NCBI GenBank assembly: GCA_001673575.1
Contig: LZME01000064.1
Coordinates: forward strand, 1-42,934
Direction of reading: 5' to 3'
DNA: 42,934 nucleotides
Source of the DNA: Mycolicibacter heraklionensis
Lineage (GTDB): Bacteria; Actinomycetota; Actinomycetes; Mycobacteriales; Mycobacteriaceae
Of the stretch, positions 7,387-16,000 are shown in pieces. The notes beneath the pieces are model-generated. The model ran no database searches and had not been told where the DNA came from. It was given only the letters and a program-made list of their open reading frames with translations. A program made the translations under genes and the position numbers. Each line of letters begins with the position of its first letter. Position 1 is the first letter of the stretch.

Positions 7387-8592
7387 TCAGCGCTCGGCGC
7401 GCTGGTAGGCGGTGACCACGGCGGCGCCGCCGAGGCCGATGTTGTGTTGCAGGGCGGCGGTGACACCCGGCACCTGGCGGTTGTCGGCGTCACCGCGAAG
7501 CTGCCAGGTCAGTTCGGAGCACTGCGCCAATCCGGTGGCCCCCAGCGGATGCCCCTTGGAAATCAGGCCGCCGGACGGATTGACCACCCAGCGCCCGCCG
7601 TAGGTGGTGTCACCATCGTCGATCAGCCTGGGCGCGTCACCTTCGGCGCACAGTCCCAGCGCTTCGTAGAGCAGCAGTTCGTTGGCCGAGAAGCAATCGT
7701 GCAGTTCGATCACCTGGAAGTCTTCCGGTCCCAGGCCGGACTGCTGGTAAACACGTTGCGCGGCCTGCACATTCATGTCGTAGCCGATCAGGTTTCTGGC
7801 GCTGCCGTCGAAGGTGGAGCCGAAGTCGGTGGTCATCGCCTGCCCGACGATTTCGACCGCGCGTCCGGCCAGGCCGTGCTTGTCGACGAACGCCTCGCTG
7901 GCCAGGATCGCGGCCCCGGAGCCGTCCGAGGTGGGCGAACACTGGAGCTTGGTCAGCGGGTCGTAGATCATCCGCGAACCCAGGATGTCGTCGAGGCTGT
8001 ATTCGTCCTGGAACTGGGCGTAGGGGTTGTTGACCGAATGCTTGTGGTTCTTGTAGCCGATCTTGGCGAAATGCTCGGCGGTGGAGCCGTGTTGCTTGAT
8101 GTGCTCGCGGCCGGCGGCGCCGAACATCCACGGCGCCACCGGGAACAGCACCTCGGAGATCTCGGCCAGCGCGAGCACATGCTTCTCCATCGGCTGGGCG
8201 CGGTCGTCGTAGGTGGACCCTAGGGAGCCGGGCTTCATCTTCTCAAAGCCCAGCGCGATAGTGCAGTCGGCCAGCCCGCCCCGGATCGCCTGGGCGGCAA
8301 GGTAGAGCGCGGTCGACCCCGTCGAACAGTTGTTGTTGACGTTGACAATCGGGATCCCGCTCAGCCCCAATTCGTACAGCGCCCGCTGCCCGGAGGTCGA
8401 CTCGCCGTAGACGTAACCGACGTAGCCCTGTTCCACCTCGCGGTAGTCGATCCCGGCATCGGCCAGCGCCTTGGTGCCGGATTCCCGGGCCATGTCCGGG
8501 TAGTCCCATGGCGATCCGTCGTCGTTCTGTCGCCGGCCCGGCTTCTCGAACTTCGTCATCCCGACGCCGATCACATACACCTTGTTTGCCAT
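7387..8592 (-). CDS. ltp1: SCP-x-type thiolase / lipid-transfer protein Ltp1
   Basis: A 401-residue thiolase of the SCP-x type, the same length as M. tuberculosis Ltp1 (Rv2790c) as I recall it. The nucleophile is Cys89 in NNNCSTGS; other active-site segments are [22 protein letters not shown] (His348) and HNIGLGG (His383). SCP-x thiolases either cleave 3-ketoacyl-CoA or act as aldolases on branched side chains; no separate DUF35 partner is in the operon, which leans toward thiolysis. First gene of the operon. ATG at 8592 is preceded by a good AAAGGGA ribosome-binding site, which decides against the longer frame to 8673. Promoter and TetR-type operator lie at 8623-8652. Confidence 0.9.
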   Translation of the reverse strand: MANKVYVIGVGMTKFEKPGRRQNDDGSPWDYPDMARESGTKALADAGIDYREVEQGYVGYVYGESTSGQRALYELGLSGIPIVNVNNNCSTGSTALYLAAQAIRGGLADCTIALGFEKMKPGSLGSTYDDRAQPMEKHVLALAEISEVLFPVAPWMFGAAGREHIKQHGSTAEHFAKIGYKNHKHSVNNPYAQFQDEYSLDDILGSRMIYDPLTKLQCSPTSDGSGAAILASEAFVDKHGLAGRAVEIVGQAMTTDFGSTFDGSARNLIGYDMNVQAAQRVYQQSGLGPEDFQVIELHDCFSANELLLYEALGLCAEGDAPRLIDDGDTTYGGRWVVNPSGGLISKGHPLGATGLAQCSELTWQLRGDADNRQVPGVTAALQHNIGLGGAAVVTAYQRAER

Positions 8593-8622
8593 GGTTCCCT
8601 TTCGCCTCCGACCAGTGGCTAG

Positions 8623-8648
8623 AAACATACAGACCTGATTGCATCTAT
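8623..8648. promoter_or_regulatory. TetR-type operator copy 2, in the beta-oxidation operon promoter
   Basis: Half-sites AAACATAC (8623-8630) and GCATCTAT (8641-8648) are separated by 10 bases. The element shares ACATAC-N10-GCAT-N-TA, with identical spacing, with the palindrome upstream of the tetR gene at 9409-9434. It covers the -10 hexamer of the predicted ltp1 promoter, as expected for a repressor site. Seen directly; binding is inferred. Confidence 0.6.
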
Positions 8649-8652
8649 ACAA
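8624..8652 (-). promoter_or_regulatory. Predicted promoter of the ltp1-fadE21 operon
   Basis: On the minus strand -35 TTGTAT (8652-8647) and -10 TATGTT (8629-8624) are separated by 17 bases, leaving a leader of about 25 bases to the ltp1 ATG. Confidence 0.5.
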
Positions 8653-8709
8653 GGGTGCGCGGCGGGACGCCACAAGCGTGAAGGTGCGGTGAGTTCTCGG
8701 CCCGGGAGG

Positions 8710-9345
8710 TCAGTCGGTTTGCGGCAAGACGCCGGCGGCGACCTGACGCAGGTGCACGCAGGCCCGGTCCCAGCGCCGCCGGGCGCGCTGGGGATCGTCG
8801 TCGACGAAATTCGACACCAGGATGCCGCGCAGCACGTCCATCGCGGTGTAGACGACGTTGCGAATCTCCTTCTGCGCCGGGTGCCCGGGCATCAACTGGG
8901 CGATCGCGGCGACCAGGGTCGCGTTGACGACGCCTTCCACCCGTTCGATGTGTTGCGCCAGGACCCGGTCGGTGCGGGCGGCGACCCAGAGTTCCACGGT
9001 GGCAATGAACATCGGCCCCTGGTGGGCCTCCCAGAGGAAGTCCAGGGCGGTTGCCACCGGATCCGGAATCGACCGGACCTGGCCGAGTTCACGAATGGCG
9101 GCCTGCGTGCGCTGTTGGGCGAGGTGCTCGACGGCGGCGACGACGAGATCTTCTTTTGACCGGAAATGGTGGATCTGGGCACCCCGAGTGACGCCGGCCA
9201 ATTCGGCGATACGCGGTGTCGTGGTGCCGGAGTAGCCGTAGCTCACCAAGCAGTCGATGGTGGCGTCGAGCAGGCGGGTTCGCATCGCGGCGCTGCGCTC
9301 GGCCTGGGTGCGCCGCACCGCAGGTGCACTACCGCTCGCAGTCAT
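8710..9345 (-). CDS. TetR-family regulator, probable repressor of the beta-oxidation operon
   Basis: A 211-residue TetR protein. The helix-turn-helix occupies about residues 15-65 (LLDATIDCLVSYGYSGTTTPRIAELAGVTRGAQIHHFRSKEDLV); the rest is the helical ligand-binding and dimer domain, of no recognisable subtype. ATG at 9345 has GGAGG eight bases upstream, better than the TTG/ATG options further up. The gene lies 117 bp upstream of ltp1 on the same strand and its own upstream region carries a palindrome matching one in the ltp1 promoter. By analogy with KstR and FadR-like TetR proteins the likely inducer is an acyl-CoA made by the pathway; this is inference. Confidence 0.88.
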   Translation of the reverse strand: MTASGSAPAVRRTQAERSAAMRTRLLDATIDCLVSYGYSGTTTPRIAELAGVTRGAQIHHFRSKEDLVVAAVEHLAQQRTQAAIRELGQVRSIPDPVATALDFLWEAHQGPMFIATVELWVAARTDRVLAQHIERVEGVVNATLVAAIAQLMPGHPAQKEIRNVVYTAMDVLRGILVSNFVDDDPQRARRRWDRACVHLRQVAAGVLPQTD

Positions 9346-9408
9346 CCCGCCACCTCCACCAGTTTCCAACCGCAACTCGCGCGTCAGCATAACCGCGCGG
9401 GCCCACGT

Positions 9409-9434
9409 TTACATACGTTCTCGTTGGCATGTAA
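9409..9434. promoter_or_regulatory. TetR-type operator copy 1, upstream of the tetR gene
   Basis: Near-perfect palindrome: TTACATAC (9409-9416), 10 bases, GCATGTAA (9427-9434); the six outer bases of each arm pair exactly. Located 64-89 bp upstream of the tetR ATG. Same geometry and core as 8623-8648. Confidence 0.6.
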
Positions 9435-9451
9435 CTACCGCGGGGCTGCGC

Positions 9452-10429
9452 TCACCAGAGCATGTGCACCTGTTCGGCCCAGCCGAGCAGACCGCCCACG
9501 TCCACACTCGCGCCGTCGTCGGTGCGAATTCGGCCGTCGTAGTGCCCGAAACACTGATGGGTCCCCGGCAACGGTGACCGGTGATGGAACGGAGTGAACG
9601 TCAGCTCCACCTGATCGGAGTCCGGCGTGCGGATCGTCCACGGCCCGGTGTATTCCGGGTAGTGCCAGTCCAGTTCGGCGCCGATCTTGGACAGTCGGCC
9701 ATCGACGCAGAGCGCATTTTCGGTGCTGCCAGTGCCAACCGTCCACTTGCCGCCCAGCTGCAGACCCACCGTGTGGCCGTCGGTGTGCCCGGAGGCCGCA
9801 CCCCAGTTCCACACGATGTTGGCCGGCCAGCGTCCGCGCCCGTGGTCGAGTACACCCCACCCGCCGGCGAAGTCGTAGGTGTCGTCACCGATCCGCACGA
9901 CACCCGACGCCGGCCGCGCGGTGTGCTTGGCGGTGTACTGGAATCTCTTCTCGCTCCACGGCACCACCACCGCCAGCGTCTCGTGCCCGGGCGGCAGGGC
10001 CACAAACAGGTCGCCGGTCATCGGACCGGCGGAGGTCTTGCAGGAGAATCGGATCCGCGTGCCGTCGGGCTCGGTGGCGAGGTCGATCGCGACCAGGCCG
10101 CGAGCAGAGGCCGGTCCATCGCCGAGGCTGGTGGGCAGCGTTATCCCCCACCCGCCCGGATGCAGACAACTCCGACTCACCTCGCGCCCGGAATAGTCCA
10201 GGAAGAAGACGTTGCTCACGCCGAGGTAATCGAGGTCGGCGAGGGTGATCGCGATCAGGTGGGTGGGCGTGGTCACACACCAGTACTCCCACCGCTTGGT
10301 GCGGCCCCAGCCACGCAGATTGCAGCGGTGCAGCGGTGTTCGGGTCCAACCGATGGCGGCCGGGTTCAGCAATCCGGACGCATCGCACAGATCGACCGGC
10401 TCGATGATCTCGCGTTCCGCGGTGGCCAT
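9452..10429 (-). CDS. DUF2804 family protein
   Basis: A 325-residue protein of the DUF2804 family, typical of mycobacteria and other actinobacteria; no biochemical function is established to my knowledge. The chain is rich in Trp and beta-strand-like segments (GWGRTKRWEYWCVTTPTHLIAITLADLDY; GWGVLDHGRGRWPANIVWNWGAASG) and ends FGHYDGRIRTDDGASVDVGGLLGWAEQVHMLW. No signal peptide or membrane span is seen. It starts with ATG at 10429, 7 bases after the truB stop, so it is probably the last gene of the metallophosphoesterase-pptT-truB transcript. The lipocalin-like look of the family is an impression only. Confidence 0.82.
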   Translation of the reverse strand: MATAEREIIEPVDLCDASGLLNPAAIGWTRTPLHRCNLRGWGRTKRWEYWCVTTPTHLIAITLADLDYLGVSNVFFLDYSGREVSRSCLHPGGWGITLPTSLGDGPASARGLVAIDLATEPDGTRIRFSCKTSAGPMTGDLFVALPPGHETLAVVVPWSEKRFQYTAKHTARPASGVVRIGDDTYDFAGGWGVLDHGRGRWPANIVWNWGAASGHTDGHTVGLQLGGKWTVGTGSTENALCVDGRLSKIGAELDWHYPEYTGPWTIRTPDSDQVELTFTPFHHRSPLPGTHQCFGHYDGRIRTDDGASVDVGGLLGWAEQVHMLW

Positions 10430-10436
10430 CGGCGGA

Positions 10437-11327
10437 CTATAGCGTCGCCGGCCGGATGACGACCACCGATTTGGTCCGCCTTCCCGAATCCTCCAGTAGT
10501 GCGATCACCTGGTCGTCGGCGTCGGTCGCCGCGTAGATCCCGTCGATGCCCGCCGGGGCCAACGGCCGGCCGTGGCTGACGTCGAGTGCCTCCTCGACGC
10601 CCAGGTCCCGGCGCGGAAAGGTCTGCAGGCAGGCGTCATCCAGACTGTAGCTCAACGCTGGGCTCTCCCCTAGTTCGTCGAGGGTGCGGGCCTGATCCAG
10701 CCCGAAGCTGCCGGCCCGGGTGCGCCGCAGCGCGGTCAGGTGCCCGCCCACTCCCAGCTCGCTGCCCACGTCGCGGGCCAGTGCCCGGATGTAGGTTCCC
10801 GCCGAGCAGTCCACCTCGACGTCCAGATCGACGAACTCCTCGTCGCGCCGCACCGCCAACAACTCGAAGCGCGCGATACGCACCGGCCGGGCAGCCAATT
10901 CGACGGTCTCGCCGTCGCGCACCATCTGATAGGCGCGCTTGCCGGCGACCTTGATGGCACTGACCGCCGAGGGCACCTGCGCGATGTCGCCGCGCAGGCC
11001 GGCGATCGCCGCGGCGATCTGATCGTCGGTGATGTGCGTGGCCGAAATCGTCTCCAGCACCTCGCCTTCGGCATCCTCGGTCGAGGTGGTCTGCCCCAAC
11101 CGAATGGTGGCGGCGTAGGACTTCTGCGACGCGGTCAACAACCCCAGAATCTTGGTAGCCCGTTCGATGCCGATCACCAGCACCCCGGTGGCCATCGGGT
11201 CCAACGTGCCGGCGTGGCCGACCTTACGAGTCCCGAAGAACCTGCGACACCGGGAAACGACGTCGTGGCTGGTCATTCCGGCGGGCTTGTCGACGATAAC
11301 CAGGCCGGCCGGCGGGGGCGTGCTCAC
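10437..11327 (-). CDS. truB: tRNA pseudouridine(55) synthase TruB
   Basis: A 296-residue enzyme that isomerises U55 of the tRNA T-loop. The catalytic motif is [14 protein letters not shown] near residues 37-50, with Asp in TLD as the nucleophile; [22 protein letters not shown] and the C-terminal [16 protein letters not shown] block are typical of bacterial TruB, and an extra C-terminal PUA-like tail follows. The GTG at 11327 overlaps the pptT stop as GTGA, indicating coupled translation. The frame could be extended to 11507 but that would run through pptT. Confidence 0.95.
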   Translation of the reverse strand: MSTPPPAGLVIVDKPAGMTSHDVVSRCRRFFGTRKVGHAGTLDPMATGVLVIGIERATKILGLLTASQKSYAATIRLGQTTSTEDAEGEVLETISATHITDDQIAAAIAGLRGDIAQVPSAVSAIKVAGKRAYQMVRDGETVELAARPVRIARFELLAVRRDEEFVDLDVEVDCSAGTYIRALARDVGSELGVGGHLTALRRTRAGSFGLDQARTLDELGESPALSYSLDDACLQTFPRRDLGVEEALDVSHGRPLAPAGIDGIYAATDADDQVIALLEDSGRRTKSVVVIRPATL

Positions 11328-11983
11328 AGCACGATCGCCGTCAGCACCAGGCCGCCCGCCACCGACCAGCGCCCACGCAGTTCCGTCAGCGGAGGCCCGG
11401 ATAGCGCCGCGGGGTCGATCAGGATGCGAGAGACGAAGCTGCCGTCGCTGTCGAAGGTGATGTGGGCGTCCTCGAAACCCAACCAGCGCCGGGTCAGCGG
11501 GAACCACACCTTATAGGTGGCTTCTTTGGCGCAGAACAGGATTCGGTCCCAATGCCAGTCTTGCGGCAGCGCTGCTAGTTCGTCACGTTCGACAGGCAGG
11601 CTGACCGCCTTCAGGACGCCGTCTGGCAGCACGTCGTGCGGCTCGGCATCGATACCCACCGATCGCACATCGCCACTGCGACCCACCACCGCACCGCGGA
11701 AGCCCGCACAGTGCGTCAGACTGCCGACAACGCCGGCGGGCCACGTGGGCTCGCCCTTCTCTCCCTTGAGAATCGGGACCGGCGGTTGCCCAAGCTCTTC
11801 CAACGCCAGCCGAGCGCAATAACGAGCGGTGATGAATTCGTTGCGGCGCTTGGCAACCGAGCGGGCAACCAGCGGCTCCTCCTCAGGCAGCGGAGCCAGC
11901 CCGGGCGGATCGTCGTAGCGTTCGGCCCAGGCCAGTGATCCAGCCGGCGCTCCTTCGAGCACCCTGTCCAGCAGCTTGCTCAT
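11324..11983 (-). CDS. pptT: 4'-phosphopantetheinyl transferase PptT
   Basis: A 219-residue Sfp/PptT-type transferase that loads the phosphopantetheine arm of CoA onto acyl, peptidyl and polyketide carrier proteins, essential for mycolate and siderophore synthesis in mycobacteria. Motifs: GSLTHC (88-92), the Mg2+ site VGIDAEP (Asp112, Glu114) and [13 protein letters not shown] with Lys153-Glu154. It is within a few residues of the M. tuberculosis PptT length. Its ATG overlaps the stop of the metallophosphoesterase (ATGA), and its own stop overlaps truB. In M. tuberculosis the upstream hydrolase (Rv2795c, PptH) is reported to remove phosphopantetheine from carrier proteins, opposing PptT. Confidence 0.95.
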   Translation of the reverse strand: MSKLLDRVLEGAPAGSLAWAERYDDPPGLAPLPEEEPLVARSVAKRRNEFITARYCARLALEELGQPPVPILKGEKGEPTWPAGVVGSLTHCAGFRGAVVGRSGDVRSVGIDAEPHDVLPDGVLKAVSLPVERDELAALPQDWHWDRILFCAKEATYKVWFPLTRRWLGFEDAHITFDSDGSFVSRILIDPAALSGPPLTELRGRWSVAGGLVLTAIVL

Positions 11984-12945
11984 CGCGCCTGCCGCTGACG
12001 TAGCCGTTCGGCGAACTTGGCACTGGCCTCGCGCATCTCGTCAGTGATGGCGAAGTGGCCGCCGAACTCGTTGAGGTAGCCGGGCGGGTAATGCGGCTCA
12101 GGCAGGATCTGGCGCAGCCACCGGTGCGGTTGGCGTCGGCGCCATTCCCGCGGGTAGCCCACCGAAACCTCTTCGAAGCGCACGCCGTCGTAGTACGTGG
12201 TGCGCGGGATGTGCAGGTGGCCGTAGACCGAACACGTCGCGTTGTAGCGGGTATGCCAGTCGGCGGTTTCGACGGTGCCGCACCACAACGAGAACTCCGG
12301 ATAGAACAGTGCGTCGCAGGGCTGGCGCACCATCGGGAAATGGTTGACCAGCACGGTCGGGGTCATCCAGTCGAGGTCTTCGAGCCGCTTACGGGTGGCC
12401 GCCACCCGGTCGCGGCACCATGCGTCGCGGGTGCCGTAGGGCTCGGGTGACAGCAGGAACTCGTCGGTGGCGACCACGTTGTTCTGCCGCGCGATGGCCA
12501 GCCCTTCGGCCTTGCTCGTCGCACCGGCCGGCAGGAACGTGTAGTCGTAGAGCAGGAACATCGGCGCGATGGTGGCCGGTCCCCCCTGCTCGGTCCAGAC
12601 CGGAAAGGGGTGCTCGGGGGTGATGACGCCCATCTGGTCGCACATGTCGACCAGATAGTCGTAGCGGGAACGGCCGAACACTTGCATCGGGTCCTTGTTG
12701 GTGGTCCACAGTTCGTGGTTGCCGGGGACCCAGATCACCTTCGCGAACCGCTTGCGCAGCAGATCCAGCGCCCAGCGGATCTCGTCGGTGCGCTCCGCAA
12801 CATCGCCGGCGACGATCAGCCAGTCATCACCGGTGACCGGATGCAGCGCCTCGGTGATCGGCTTGTTGCCCAGGTGGCCGGTGTGCAGGTCCGAGATCGC
12901 CCACAGAGTTGGGCCATCTGCGGCCCTGCGCTCGTGGGTGGTCAC
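11980..12945 (-). CDS. Calcineurin-like metallophosphoesterase, PptH-type phosphopantetheinyl hydrolase
   Basis: A 321-residue cytosolic metallophosphoesterase with all five metal motifs: D19-x-H21 (SDLHTGH), GD at 47-48, GNHE (75-78), VNHFP and GHLH. It is orthologous in length and position to Rv2795c. That protein is reported in M. tuberculosis to hydrolyse phosphopantetheine from holo-acyl carrier proteins, so its loss counteracts PptT inhibition; the same role is likely here. The preferred start is GTG at 12945 (TTHERRAADGPTLWAISDLH); the frame continues upstream to 13269 only by crossing the divergent promoter and gene. First gene of the pptT-truB-DUF2804 transcript; a KstR-like box lies 30 bp upstream. 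Confidence 0.88.
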   Translation of the reverse strand: MTTHERRAADGPTLWAISDLHTGHLGNKPITEALHPVTGDDWLIVAGDVAERTDEIRWALDLLRKRFAKVIWVPGNHELWTTNKDPMQVFGRSRYDYLVDMCDQMGVITPEHPFPVWTEQGGPATIAPMFLLYDYTFLPAGATSKAEGLAIARQNNVVATDEFLLSPEPYGTRDAWCRDRVAATRKRLEDLDWMTPTVLVNHFPMVRQPCDALFYPEFSLWCGTVETADWHTRYNATCSVYGHLHIPRTTYYDGVRFEEVSVGYPREWRRRQPHRWLRQILPEPHYPPGYLNEFGGHFAITDEMREASAKFAERLRQRQAR

Positions 12946-12974
12946 GAGGGTCGAGCCTAATAGGTAGGAAGAAT

Positions 12975-12988
12975 TAGAACGTGTTCTC
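12975..12988. promoter_or_regulatory. KstR-like operator between divergent genes
   Basis: TAGAACGTGTTCTC matches the mycobacterial cholesterol-repressor consensus TNNAACNNGTTNNA at 7 of 8 defined bases (the last is C), and AGAAC/GTTCT arms are perfect. It sits between the metallophosphoesterase start (12945) and the DUF3558 gene (13061). Chance occurrence cannot be excluded. Confidence 0.45.
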
Positions 12989-13060
12989 GCCTTCGGGGCA
13001 GTGGCCGGTGCCACAACTTGTACACTCCCGGCAGAACACCGGGCGGAAGCGAGGAGTGTC

Positions 13061-13645
13061 ATGCTCACCAAACTGCGTCTTATCACCGCGCTGGGGGCGC
13101 TGGTGATGGCCGTCGTGATGGTCTGGCAACAGACACCCCCCAACCGGGACGTCGCCGGTGGGTCCGCGGTGCAGTTGCGGTCCACCGCGATACCGCTGGC
13201 ACCCCCGCCTACCTCGAGCAAGGCGGTCAATCTCACCAACCCGCGGCCGTTCGACGCCTGCGACGACATCCCCTACGACGTCATCGCACAGTTGGGGCTG
13301 GCGTTCACGCCGCCCAAGCCGGTCGAGGGCGTGCGCTGCGAATTCGACGCCGGCAACTACCAGATGGCCGTCGAGACGTTCGTCTGGCGCAGCTACGACG
13401 AGTCGATTCCGGCCGACGCGATCGAGATGGATATCAACGGCCACCGGGCGGCGCAGTACTGGGTGATGAAGCCCACCGAGTGGAACAACCGGTGGTGGTT
13501 CTCCTGCATGGTGGCGTTCAAGACCAGCTACGGGTTGATCCAGCAGTCGCTGTACTACTCGCCGGTGTACTCCAACCCGGACGTGGACTGCCCCACCGAG
13601 AACCTGATGCGCGCCCACCAGCTGGCCCCGCACTACAAGTACTGA
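13061..13645 (+). CDS. DUF3558-type membrane-anchored or secreted protein (Rv2799-like)
   Basis: A 194-residue protein. Residues ~5-25 (LRLITALGALVMAVVMVW) form an uncleaved signal anchor or signal peptide. A Pro/Ser linker follows, then the DUF3558 opening NPRPFDACDDIPYDVI. Four cysteines in the exported part (in DACDD, VRCEF, FSCMV, DVDCP) could make two disulfides. There is no lipobox Cys, unlike many DUF3558 lipoproteins. ATG at 13061 has GAGGAG seven bases upstream, so the longer frame to 13001 is rejected. It is followed after 4 bases by the CocE-type hydrolase gene, as in M. tuberculosis Rv2799-Rv2800. Function unknown. Confidence 0.8.
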   Translation: MLTKLRLITALGALVMAVVMVWQQTPPNRDVAGGSAVQLRSTAIPLAPPPTSSKAVNLTNPRPFDACDDIPYDVIAQLGLAFTPPKPVEGVRCEFDAGNYQMAVETFVWRSYDESIPADAIEMDINGHRAAQYWVMKPTEWNNRWWFSCMVAFKTSYGLIQQSLYYSPVYSNPDVDCPTENLMRAHQLAPHYKY

Positions 13646-13649
13646 TCGC

Positions 13650-15302
13650 GTGGCCGCCACCAGCTCGCCGCGTCTGGCCGATGTTGTGGTGAACCGGGCG
13701 CTGCGGCGACTGCCGCCGCCCACCACCGGCTATACCGTGCGTCGGGAGCAGGTCCCCATGCGCGACGGGGTCCAGCTGCGCGCCGATCACTATCAGCCGA
13801 CCGGCGACGTGTCCGGCACCCTGCTGGTGCGCTGCCCCTACGGCCGCCGATTCCCGTTCTCGCTGGTGTTCGCCCGAATGTACGCCGCCCGCGGCTACCG
13901 GGTGATTCTGCAGAGTGTGCGCGGCACCTTCGGCTCTGCCGGTGTGTTCGAGCCGATGGTCAACGAGGCCGCCGACGGTGCTGACACCGTGGCCTGGATG
14001 CGTGCCCAGCCCTGGTTCACCGGGTCGTTCGGCACCATCGGGTTGTCGTATCTGGGCTTCACGCAGTGGGCGTTGCTGGCCGACCCGCCGCCCGAGCTGA
14101 GCGCGGCGGTCATCACCGTCGGGCCGCACGATCTGTACCAGTCGACCTGGGGTGTGGGGTCATTCGCGCTCAACGACTTTTTGGGCTGGAGCCACATGAT
14201 GGCCCACCAGGAGGTCCGTCCGCGGATCCGTGCCGGGCTGCAGCAGCTCACCGCGCAACGCAGGGTCAAACGCGCTGCGGCAGCACTGCCGCTGGGTTCG
14301 GCCGGCCGGGCCCTGCTGGGCGGCGGCTCGCCCTGGTATGAGTCCTGGGTGGAGCACCCCGATCGCGATGACCCGTTCTGGGACCGGATGCGTTATCCGG
14401 TGGCCCTGGAACAGACCCAGGTGCCGGTACTGCTGCTCAGCGGCTGGCAAGACCTGTTCTTGGACCAGGCCCTGACCCAGTTCCGGACATTGCGCGACCG
14501 GGGAGCCGAGGTGGCCCTGACCGTCGGCCCGTGGACCCACACCGAGATGCTGACCAAGGGACTGCGCACCGTCACTGCGGAATCCCTGGACTGGCTCGGC
14601 ACTCACCTGGCCGGCGTCGACGGGCGGTCGCGGTCCAGCCCGGTGCGCGTCTGCGTCACCGGCGGCGGGGGCTGGCGTGACCTGCCGGATTGGCCGCCCG
14701 CGTCGACCGACCGTAGCTGGTGGCTGCTGCCCGGCGGAAAGCTGGGCGACTCCCCCGTGGCCGACGGTACGACAGACTCGGCGAGCTTTCACTACGACCC
14801 GGCCGACCCCACGCCCACGGTGGGCGGGCGGCTGCTTGCCCCGGGTGGCGGCTACCAGCGCGACGACGTGCTGGCCCGCCGTGCCGACGTGCTGACCTTC
14901 ACCGGGCAGCCCCTGACCGAGGATGTCGACGTGCTCGGCGGCCCGGTGGTGGAGCTGGCACATTCCAGCGACAACCCAAACGTCGACGTGTTCGTCCGGG
15001 TCAGCGAGGTCGACAGCCGCGGACGCTCACGCAATGTCAGCGACGGCTACCGTCGGCTCAACCAGTCCTCGGGGACGGTCCGAATCGATCTGGACCAGAT
15101 CGCCCACCGCTTCGTGGCCGGTTCCCGTATCCGGCTACTGATCGCCGGCGGCTGTCATCCCCGGTTCGCACGCAACCTGGGCACCGACGAACCCGCGATC
15201 AGCGGCGCCGTTCAGCGACCGGCTACGCACACCGTCCAGCTGGCCGGCTCACGACTGCTGCTGCCCGCGGACCGCCGAAACGGCTTTGACCAGCAGGTCT
15301 GA
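13650..15302 (+). CDS. CocE/NonD-family alpha/beta hydrolase (Rv2800-like)
   Basis: A 550-residue hydrolase with an N-terminal alpha/beta-hydrolase domain (X-Pro dipeptidyl-peptidase S15 type) and a C-terminal jelly-roll PepX_C domain from about residue 340. Features: RCPYGRR, RGTFGSAG (91-98), nucleophile Ser133 in GLSYLGF, acid in LLSGWQDLFLD, His in GPWTHTEML. The family includes cocaine esterase, glutaryl-amidase and X-Pro peptidases; substrate unknown here. No signal peptide. GTG at 13650 gives the Rv2800 length. Its last 54 bases overlap the 3' end of the convergent lipoprotein gene. Confidence 0.87.
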   Translation: MAATSSPRLADVVVNRALRRLPPPTTGYTVRREQVPMRDGVQLRADHYQPTGDVSGTLLVRCPYGRRFPFSLVFARMYAARGYRVILQSVRGTFGSAGVFEPMVNEAADGADTVAWMRAQPWFTGSFGTIGLSYLGFTQWALLADPPPELSAAVITVGPHDLYQSTWGVGSFALNDFLGWSHMMAHQEVRPRIRAGLQQLTAQRRVKRAAAALPLGSAGRALLGGGSPWYESWVEHPDRDDPFWDRMRYPVALEQTQVPVLLLSGWQDLFLDQALTQFRTLRDRGAEVALTVGPWTHTEMLTKGLRTVTAESLDWLGTHLAGVDGRSRSSPVRVCVTGGGGWRDLPDWPPASTDRSWWLLPGGKLGDSPVADGTTDSASFHYDPADPTPTVGGRLLAPGGGYQRDDVLARRADVLTFTGQPLTEDVDVLGGPVVELAHSSDNPNVDVFVRVSEVDSRGRSRNVSDGYRRLNQSSGTVRIDLDQIAHRFVAGSRIRLLIAGGCHPRFARNLGTDEPAISGAVQRPATHTVQLAGSRLLLPADRRNGFDQQV

Positions 15303-15986
15303 CATCAGCCTTTGCGGGTCCAGCTGCGCATCCGCACTGCCCATCACGACGACCGACGTTCGATCGTCGAGCGCCGCCGTGTACAGGTAGTCGGGATCCT
15401 CCTCGGGGCCCTCGACGCTCAGCTTCACCCCGGTCGTGGTGGCGCCGGCGATGGCAGGGGCCGGGATACGCTCCACGGTCCCGGTCGCCTCCGGCGAACC
15501 GGCCAGCGAGATCCGATCACAGCCCGCCGGTTCAGCCTCGACCGCAACGGGATTGGGTGATCGCAAGGCGACAACGTACATGTTGCCCTGATCGCCCTGT
15601 CCGATCACACCGGCAGCTTCGGTGCCGACCGTCGGATCGACATACGGCGGGATGACTACCGACCTGCACTGCGACGGATCCACCTGGGCGTCGGTGAACG
15701 CCGCGACGGCGGACCCGTCGATATCGGACTGCCCCAGCGTCTTAGCCGGGTGCGCCTGCGCCGTGAAGCCTTGCGGAAAGTCGTCGGCGACGGCGCCGAC
15801 TCGTGAGATGTCGTAGGGTGCCGGGCTTGGCTCGGCGGCGGGATTCTGGGACGCGACCGGACTCGCCGCGGGAGCGACTTCGGTGCTCGCGCCGCACCCG
15901 GCGAGGGTTGCCCCTACGCCGAGTGCGGCCGCAAGTACCAGTCCGGGTTTGGCGGTAAGCCGCCTACCGCGGTCGAAACGTGGCAT
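15249..15986 (-). CDS. DUF5642-like lipoprotein
   Basis: A 245-residue lipoprotein. An Arg-rich N-terminus and hydrophobic stretch lead to the lipobox LAGC with Cys31; an Ala/Pro/Ser linker follows, then a conserved-looking domain from YDISRVGAVADDFPQGF, containing Cys pairs (in SQCRSV and AGCDRI). This matches the mycobacterial DUF5642 secreted/lipoprotein family, of unknown function. ATG at 15986 lies 14 bases after the stop of the Trp/His-tailed protein gene, so the two are probably cotranscribed; the frame extends upstream only by overlapping that gene. The 3' end overlaps the CocE-type gene by 54 bases. Confidence 0.72.
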   Translation of the reverse strand: MPRFDRGRRLTAKPGLVLAAALGVGATLAGCGASTEVAPAASPVASQNPAAEPSPAPYDISRVGAVADDFPQGFTAQAHPAKTLGQSDIDGSAVAAFTDAQVDPSQCRSVVIPPYVDPTVGTEAAGVIGQGDQGNMYVVALRSPNPVAVEAEPAGCDRISLAGSPEATGTVERIPAPAIAGATTTGVKLSVEGPEEDPDYLYTAALDDRTSVVVMGSADAQLDPQRLMSDLLVKAVSAVRGQQQS

Positions 15987-16000
15987 GACCGAAGCCCCGA

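Noticed and set aside
8573..8592. Third copy of the TetR-type operator at the ltp1 start codon
   Set aside because: ACATAC-N10 is followed by CCAT and the outer bases do not match; it lies in conserved coding sequence and is likely coincidence.
12975..12988. LexA/SOS box
   Set aside because: The GAAC and GTTC arms are two bases apart; mycobacterial SOS boxes need four.
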